Shown one piece after another: positions 57,997 to 64,000 of a stretch of DNA of 64,000 nt. The stretch comes from Gnetum montanum. Lineage: Eukaryota; Streptophyta; Gnetopsida; Gnetales; Gnetaceae. Location of the stretch: the NCBI GenBank assembly GCA_015680685.1, contig MNCI01005513.1, positions 81,193 to 145,192 of the forward strand. The letters run 5' to 3'. The position numbers were made by a program, and so were the translations under genes. Numbering within the stretch: the first letter of the stretch is position 1; every line of letters starts with the position of its first letter. The notes beneath the pieces were generated by a model that worked only from the letters and a program-made list of their open reading frames with translations, was not told the origin of the DNA and ran no database searches.

Positions 57997-58001
57997 GTAA
58001 G

Positions 58002-59087
58002 AACCTCTTATTATTGGAAATGAGTGGATGGATGATGTGGTCTTACTGCATATAAAATTGGTCCTTTAATGATTTGATAACATAGGATGAAATTATTATT
58101 ATTTCAACTACATCTTATTTATTCTATTACCCTTTATTAGAAAAATCAACAAAAATATGTATATGAAAAAATAGTAAGATTATACAAAGAATCAAAGATA
58201 TTTAAGAATAAGAAAAAATATAAAGAGTTTGAAAGATATTAAAGAATGAAAAAATGGTAAGAAATGTGAAAAGTATGAAAGAATGAAAAAGATATTAAAG
58301 AACTTAGAAAATGGTAACAAAAAATTAAAAAGTATGACAAAAAATTGTAAACCAAAAAATTATAAAATAAAAAATTTATAATGCAGTTATTAATTTCTGA
58401 TACATGATAGTATACCTTCCTCACAACTAAACTCATGGATGAGTATTTGGAAACTAGACCCTAGATCCCCAAGATCATACACTCTAGGTTTCTTATTTAT
58501 CATCCTTAATGATTTAGATTTTCATTTATTATCCCATGTGACATTAATGATAATCAAATTTTGATCATTAGGAGACATATATCATGTTGGACTAGATGAT
58601 ATTCTTATTTTAGATGGTCTAGATATGTTCTTTTATTTATTTTTAATTTCAAGTTTTAAGTCTACATGTTCACTACTTGTTATTGGTGCATGGTCATGGT
58701 TTGGCTTTTGTAAGTTCTTGATTTGGATCATTTTCTTAGGGTAAAAGTTGATAAGTGGATTAGATGTTTCCATGCATGTCTTAAATAGTTTCATGTTCTC
58801 ATTTCTTAACCATTAGGTATCTTTTGGTTTAGTGATCATTGTGTATTTTCTGTATACACACTTGTTTTTAAAATTTGTTGTGAACTGGTGTAAGGATCAT
58901 GTTAACATTTTAAAATTTGGATCCACAACTACATCCTTCTTCATCATTAGTAATGCATGAAATTATTGGTGTTTGTATGGCTTCATGAAATTATTGGTGT
59001 TTGTATGGCTTCATGCTCTTCTTCCTTGGAAATTTCCAAGGATAAGTCTCTCATTCCTAACTTAGTAATGATTATGCTAAGCTATGC
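58002..59087 (-). pseudogene. Element F tail, right part, and protease remnant
   Basis: From 58002 the sequence matches A's tail after its 1725 region (GATGATGTGGTCTTACTGC). At the right end (59087-59015) the minus strand reads LGMRDLSLEISKEEE, the LGIRDLSLEISKE block after the protease GRAWLS motif of A, B and C. D cuts it there. A 28-bp direct tandem repeat (58956-58983, 58984-59011) lies beside it. Confidence 0.65.
58956..59011. repeat. 28-bp perfect tandem duplication
   Basis: Two adjacent identical copies beginning CATGAAATTATTGGTG, in the protease-tail region of F. Confidence 0.95.
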
Positions 59088-60010
59088 TGATGAGACGCGA
59101 TATCGCATGGGCCGCAATATCGCAGTGCACCATCATATCTATAAATAAGAGGCGGCTCTCCCTTGTTTCCTCATCCTAGGCTAAATAGTAGGGAAACTCT
59201 GGCAGATCGATCATTCCAGAGATAGTATATTTTCCATGTGCCCGCAGTAGGAGTCCTAAAGTGAATGGATCTTTATTCGAGCAACATTGCACCTGAACAC
59301 AAGTTGTGTACAGCAATAAAGACGAACTTTCTAGAGAAACCTTGCAGTGCATGGAATAGGATTTTATTTAATGCTATTTATTGCTTTCTCTCTCACCCTT
59401 ATCTCCTAGTAACGCGGAATGAGTATGACTTGATTATGAGCATTTAAGTGTGACTACTTGGTAACCTAGTGGCGAACCTAGGATCTGCGCTTGGTAATCC
59501 CAGTGGTAGTCGTGCACTAGGATGTGTATGGATGATCAAGGAATGAATGCTCATTACACTTAGGCTAGATTAGATTCTCTCACCCCTTCCTCCTAGTTAA
59601 GTGCCTTAGTACAACCACTTCGAGCACATGCGTTACGCGTGGTGATCCCAGCAACGATTAGCGTTTGGTAGCCACGGTTGCATTGGTTCAGGGTGTGTAC
59701 GGTAAGTGGGAACGGATGCTGATGCTAGGTAATTTAGACTTAGTTTATTACTTAGAGTTAGTTAGTTTCTTCAACCCTTCACCTCAATAGCATAGGGGAT
59801 ATAAAACATAAAAAGATATAAAAATCATATACCTCAGACTTACTTAACCATACACCATGACAACTACAAGTAAGTCTGGGAAGACAACGAATGATTAACC
59901 CTAAGTGTTCCATGAGGCATGTAGGCACTTAGTCTGCGGAGTTTGACCGGATCACGTGTGCTACGCTTGTATTCGTATGGTTGAGTGTAGGGGTATCTCG
60001 CCACTCATCA
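59088..60010 (+). repeat. Element D 5' LTR (923 bp, internally duplicated)
   Basis: TGATGAGACGCGATATCGC to CCACTCATCA. It is longer than its relatives (787-800 bp) because a segment of about 185 bp is present twice (about 59389-59575 and 59576-59755), both diverged. It contains GATATC motifs (59097-59122). Confidence 0.85.
59140..59147 (+). promoter_or_regulatory. LTR TATA box, element D
   Basis: TATAAATA, 52 bases from the LTR start, followed by AGAGGCGGCTCTCCCTTG. The same context is found in A, B and C. Confidence 0.65.
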
Positions 60011-60027
60011 TTGGTNCACTTAGGGAT
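60011..60027 (+). other. Element D leader junction with an ambiguous base
   Basis: After the LTR only TTGGT remains of the primer-binding site. Then comes N (60016) and sequence that already corresponds to about codon 16 of gag. The leader and gag start are deleted. Confidence 0.7.
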
Positions 60028-61903
60028 AATACAAAAGACAGTCGGCAATCAAAAACACATAACCGAAATCAGCCAAGTCCTAAACAATACCAAATAGCAT
60101 ATACTCATCCTGATGAGTATATCCCCAACTTTACTTTTATTCTCCATCAAGAGGAATAGATGCACTGGAGAGATTTGCAAGGTAACATCGTGTTACCTCT
60201 AGATTGATCAGTCTCTAACATGCTCTTCCATGCTTTGGCACATATAGGCAGGACAGAATTATATGCTGAATACGTTGCGGAAGACTTTGACATGAGGGAT
60301 TATCATCCCACAAAAGCACAACGTATTCGGGACTCAAGGTAGAAGAGCCAACATACACTATTGAAGGGCAAAGAGGTCCCACACGTTCTCAGTGAAACTA
60401 GAGATGGTGAACCACTTATAACTAGTTCGCTATCAAGAGATGTTCCCCCTCCTAAGAATAGTAAGGAGGTGGGGTATCAAAACCTATGATCCATGATACA
60501 TAACCTTGGTTCTGATGCCCATGAACACCAACTATTCACAGAGGGAACAACAACAAATGACAAGGATGGGCACTTAGATCGTCATCATGATCGAGGCCAA
60601 AGCCATAGAAGAGAAGATAAGAAACATCGCCATGGTGATGGTTCTCCTTCTTCTTCGCCTTCATCACATCACTCATCCTTGCCTTCTACCTCTGGGCGCA
60701 ATCATGAAGAGCATAACAGAGAGGATAAAAGTAAGAAAAATGAGAGACCTCGACAAGAGAGTCGAGAGAGAGGACAAGGGCATGAACAAAGGGAAAGTAG
60801 GGAACAACGGAGACATCATAGACGTCATGAGAGAGATGATCATGATGAACCCCTACTGGCCACCGGAAGCATGCTAAACATAATGGAGGTAGTCAAGATC
60901 CCAACAAGGCATTTAAAAGATAGTTGGATCAAGTGTTTAGACATAAACAACATCCCACACTTTGAGGGGGGATACAACGCTGATCCGAAACACCATTTAC
61001 AGGCATTCCATGATGCCTACGCCTTGCAAAATATAGAGAATGAGTGGCAAAAACTTAAGTTTTTTCCCAGGACACTCATCAAGGAAGCAGAGAGCTGGTA
61101 CCAGTCCTTAGAATAGGAAACCATCAGGAGGTGGAGTACAATGTTAGAGTTGTTCAACGATAAGTATCAGATGTACTCCAGAGTGTCTAACTTGCATAAG
61201 CAGATCCAAGGATGGAAGCAAGGTAGTCATGAACCCTTGGATGCTACCATGAGCTGCTACTACACATTGTTACATCGTTGCCCGGGCCACGGTTATGCAC
61301 AGAGGGATCAACTCTGCCACATCATAGATGGGCTAAGGTATGAGACTAGGAGAACCCTTGGGACTTATGCCCAAGGGCGATTATCAGAACCTAGATCCCA
61401 TGAGGTTCACCGATTGTTGGAACAAGTAGCAAAAGAAGAAGGGGAGCTACGAAAAAGGGAAAGTGTGGAAGAATACAACCATGATCCCTCTCTTCAGAAA
61501 AAGGGAGTGAAATTTTGCAATGAAGAGGATGAGTCACCAATCGAAGAGTTGGTGAATAGGAAAACCTTGCCACTTCAGAAGTTAACAACAGAAGTAGCGG
61601 CTAAGGTAGAAGAAGTATGAAGCTCCTTAGACAGTAAGATTGAAACTATTCTGAAAATTATAGAAGAGTCTAAGGAGGAATGAGGTAGTGACAAGAACAA
61701 GACAAAGCGGAGAGATTCAGTCCCGACATGTGACAAGGGTAAGGGAAAAATTACTATCTCTGATGCGGTTGTGGAATCAGACACAGACGATGACGGTGGA
61801 TGTGAGATCTACCACTATGACCATCCTAAGGGATGTTGTCCAATCATCTCACATCTACAAGAGTTTGGGGTGTATGCACTTAATCTGAGACTCAACAAAT
61901 GGT
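60028..61903 (+). pseudogene. Element D gag (best-preserved core, decayed)
   Basis: The normal start is deleted. From 60028 one frame runs, with few interruptions, through YTHPDEYIPNFTFILHQEE, WRDLQGNIVL, the Arg/His/Ser region (from 60493) and the gag core (FEGGYNADPKHHLQAFHDAY, FFPRTLIKEAESWYQSLE). It continues through WSTMLELFNDKYQMYSRVSN and IIDGLRYETRRTLGTYAQG to 61903. Interruptions are mainly single TAG/TAA/TGA codons, where relatives have Gln, Arg or Trp at some of these sites. They lie near 60158, 60205, 60341, 60487, 61114, 61618 and 61681. The terminal knuckle reads CEIYHYDHPKGCC, with the second Cys lost. This copy shows the ancestral gag layout best. Confidence 0.8.
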
Positions 61904-62360
61904 AGAAACCCTGTAGGTTACCTTATCCCCAAGGTAACCCAAGGCAGTTCCACCAACTGTTAACGTACTATCCAAGTGGAACTCCATCACAACCCATCGG
62001 GTAGCATCAGCAGTGGCAATACCCACAGTCATGGGGGATGCCATTGCCTAAACATCAATGCCCTTACCGACAGCCTAACCCTTATGGATATTACGTGCAG
62101 CAGCCAATTTCTCCAAGTGACTCCATGAGTCACACAACTCCCCAATGTCACTACCAAGTTCGAGAGTAATTTAGGAGGACTCCTTCTCCTTTGGGAGATG
62201 CTCCATACCCACACCATCCTCCTAATCCATCCACACCTCTTCCACCGGTAGTTCCCATAACTCCTCCTACTCCAACAATGCAAGGGAAACTTCCCACTCA
62301 ACCGCAGCAATGCCACACTATGAGAGCAGTAAACATTCAACCTGCTGTTGGTTCTGACAA
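61904..62360 (+). pseudogene. Element D Pro/Gln-rich linker
   Basis: It corresponds to the linker of A and B (NPYGYYVQQPISPSDSMSH and PYPHHPPNPSTPLPPVVP can be read). Stops lie at 61903 and 62168. It connects the gag knuckle to protease. Confidence 0.55.
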
Positions 62361-63113
62361 CTGTAAAAAGAGAAGACCTTTCTTCAGAACCAAAAGCCCA
62401 GACAACCTCTCACAACAACAAGCTGTTGAGTCTATGAATGCTCCTCTGACACATAGAGCTTCGGTGCTCCCTTTAGTCCAAAATCAACACTTAACGCATA
62501 TAGTTATGTTAACACATACTGTAACCGACTGGATCAAGGTAGGCCACCTTCCCAGGAAACTAACCCTGGGAGTCCCTTAATCTATCTCCAGATCACCGAA
62601 AATGAACCTCATAAGGCTCTTCTTGACTCAAGTTCCAAAGTCAACTTAATATCCCAAGAGATGTATCACGCCTGGAACCTACCCCAACTTAAGAAGAGAA
62701 ACATTCAACTAGAGCTGGCAGACCAGTCCATCACCATTCCCTTGGGATTGGTGGAGGACATTGTTACCACTGTGTGTGGTTGGTCTTACCTAGCTGATTT
62801 CTTGATGATTGAAGTTAACAACAACGAAGGGGACTTCCCAATTATAATGGGAAGGGCATGGCTGAGCACAGTAGACACATGCCTAGGCATTCATGATCTT
62901 TCCTTAGAAATTTCTAAAATAAACATTTATGGAAAGATCGAGAAGAGGAAAGTTTCATGCAGCACATACAGTGATTCATCGGGTGATGACATGGAGGAAT
63001 GCACAACATCTCCTCCATGCAAAAGGTGTGCCCTTGAAACTTTGAAACAAAGATGCCTATATGTAGCAACCACACAAGCAGTAGTAGACACCCTGTGGTT
63101 GACAGCTACTTGA
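62361..63113 (+). pseudogene. Element D protease (decayed)
   Basis: It begins after KRRPFFRTKSPDN. A frameshift near 62570 precedes the active-site block LLDSSSKVNLIS (about 62622-62657), in which Gly of DSG is Ser. The second half is open from 62661 to 63113: LGLVEDIVTTVCGWSY, FPIIMGRAWLST, GIHDLSLEISK and CTTSPPCKRCA. The product cannot be active as it stands. The tail continues to about 63260 in pieces and ends before any RT sequence. Confidence 0.75.
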
Positions 63114-63302
63114 AAGAGCAACTAACAAATATGCATGGAATGAACTGAGGAAGCAACCCATGCCAACAATGAAGGCATAGATACGTTGGAATATGAGCAC
63201 CACCAACTTCCACCCCTTAGTTTAAGATTATCAATTGGGAGGAGTTGGACACTTTTAAGAAATTCAAACATGCGCTCATTATTTCGGATCTCTCCCTTTC
63301 CA

Positions 63303-63318
63303 CTCAGTCATGGGGGAG
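63303..63318 (+). other. Internal polypurine-tract-like box, element D
   Basis: CTCAGTCATGGGGGAG, identical to the boxes in B and C. Confidence 0.65.
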
Positions 63319-63359
63319 ATGGCCACCTATGTTAATCATATGGGGCCCTCAGTTCTTTT

Positions 63360-63535
63360 AAGTTTTTGTTTTACAACGTTTTTGCTTTACACATTTTTAT
63401 TTTACAAGGTTTTGTTTTTCATGTTTTTTTTACACATTTTTGTTTTATAAGTTTTTGTTTTCCATATTTTTGTCTTACACATTTTTGTTTTACAAATTTC
63501 TTTAACTTTTCTTGTTTTTGTTTTACAACATCGTT
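63360..63535. repeat. Degenerate TTTTTGTTTTACA tandem units
   Basis: About ten loosely repeated units of 15-20 bases. A, B and C have only two or three equivalents, so the array expanded in D. Confidence 0.7.
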
Positions 63536-63550
63536 ATACTTTTTCATTTT

Positions 63551-63574
63551 GTGTGTGTGTGTGTCTGTGTGTGT
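63551..63574. repeat. (GT)n microsatellite
   Basis: 24 bases of GT with one C interruption. Confidence 0.95.
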
Positions 63575-64000
63575 TATCCACCCTATAAGTTTGTCATCTA
63601 ATAAGTGTTCTTCATGATGGTATGAACTATTTTCATATTGATTTCTAATGTTTGGATTTTACCTTTAAGTCACGATGTTGATACTAAGGTATGTTTCTTT
63701 TGATATGGCAGGCAATGAGTTCACTTCGTCCATTCATCCACCAGTTTCTATGGTCTCTCTTGGCTTGGAAATGTACAATCCCTTCTAATAAGAACTTTAA
63801 CGAATCGATGACTGGACATTTCTCAAACTAAGGAAGGACTCAAGGATTGAAAAGGGTGTGACTTCAAGGGAACTTGATGCTTTTGTGTTGGTCGTTCTCT
63901 TGGGTGCTTGGATGTTTTTCTTCTTGAGCTTTCTTACCGTTCCGATGTTACCCAATTATCAGAACCTGAGCTAATAAAAATAAGAAGTCTTTGCATGGTG

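Larger units (their letters stand above)
39839..59087 (-). mobile_element. Element F: old Athila-like element, split by three insertions
   Basis: Read leftward from 59087: protease remnant, noncoding tail (58950-57997, then 51355-49423), an extra ORF (49422-48001 and 42248-40915), polypurine tract and 3' LTR (40675-39839). Element E interrupts the tail, Copia element I interrupts the ORF, and element D cuts the protease. Once I and E are removed, the conserved tail blocks keep the order seen in A. The 5' half lies beyond D, outside the window. No RT is visible. Confidence 0.7.
59088..64000 (+). mobile_element. Element D: Athila-like, gag-protease only, plus strand, partial
   Basis: It begins with an LTR (TGATGAG) directly after TATGC, the expected target-site copy, within F's protease. 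Gag, linker, protease tail, internal polypurine-like box and noncoding tail follow. The protease tail ends at NWEELDTFKKFKHAL and the box comes 68 bases later, so RT and integrase are absent as in C. The window ends in the tail at the CTTTGCATGGTG block, before the 3' LTR. It is in the opposite orientation to the other elements. Confidence 0.85.
63319..64000 (+). other. Element D 3' noncoding tail, partial
   Basis: It starts with ATGGCCACCT. It contains a stretch of degenerate TTTTTGTTTTACA units (63360-63535), a GT microsatellite (63551-63574), the GGGTGTGACTTCAAGGG block (about 63855) and AAGTCTTTGCATGGTG at the window end. The last two match A, C and E in reverse complement. Confidence 0.75.

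Overview
The window looks like nuclear DNA of a flowering plant. It is AT-rich and dominated by layered LTR retrotransposons, and it holds one intron-containing plant gene. The species cannot be named from the sequence. Nearly all coding sequence is decayed retroelement protein, mostly on the minus strand. Names A to J for elements are mine.

Layout. 1-8682: element A, a Ty3/gypsy element of Athila type on the minus strand. It is the only copy of its family here that has reverse transcriptase, RNase H and integrase. 8683-8935: an assembly gap inside A's LTR. 8936-13451: element B, a relative with gag and protease only. 13452-27253: element H, a Tekay/Del-type chromovirus on the minus strand with LTRs of about 2.8 kb. 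B sits inside H's 3' LTR. Element C (17620-22989, gag-protease only) sits inside H's protease gene with a perfect 5-bp target duplication (CCTTC). 28024-36973: an intact four-exon gene on the minus strand encoding 107 residues that resemble plant TOM2B. Its first intron of 8.4 kb holds an L1-type LINE (J, 28897-35256). About 39011-39180: a tRNA-derived SINE-like stretch. 39839-59087: element F, an older Athila-like element. It carries an extra downstream ORF (basic N-terminus, coiled-coil C-terminus). It has been split by a gag-only Copia element (I, 42249-48000), by another Athila-like element (E, 51356-57996) and, at its right side, by element D. 59088-64000: element D on the plus strand, with LTR, gag and protease and no polymerase; it runs off the window.

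How the parts relate. A, B, C, D, E and F share LTR ends TGATGAG...CTCATCA or decayed forms of them. They also share a TATA box close to the LTR start and conserved blocks in a long 3' noncoding region. Where the primer-binding site survives (A, B, C and, degraded, E), it is of tRNA-Asp type. B, C, D and E lack RT and integrase, so they look like gag-only or gag-protease derivatives that would need enzymes from an A-like partner. Two features deserve attention: an internal copy of the polypurine-tract motif just after the coding region, and a cluster of GATATC palindromes directly before the TATA box. No complete, uninterrupted retroelement ORF was seen.
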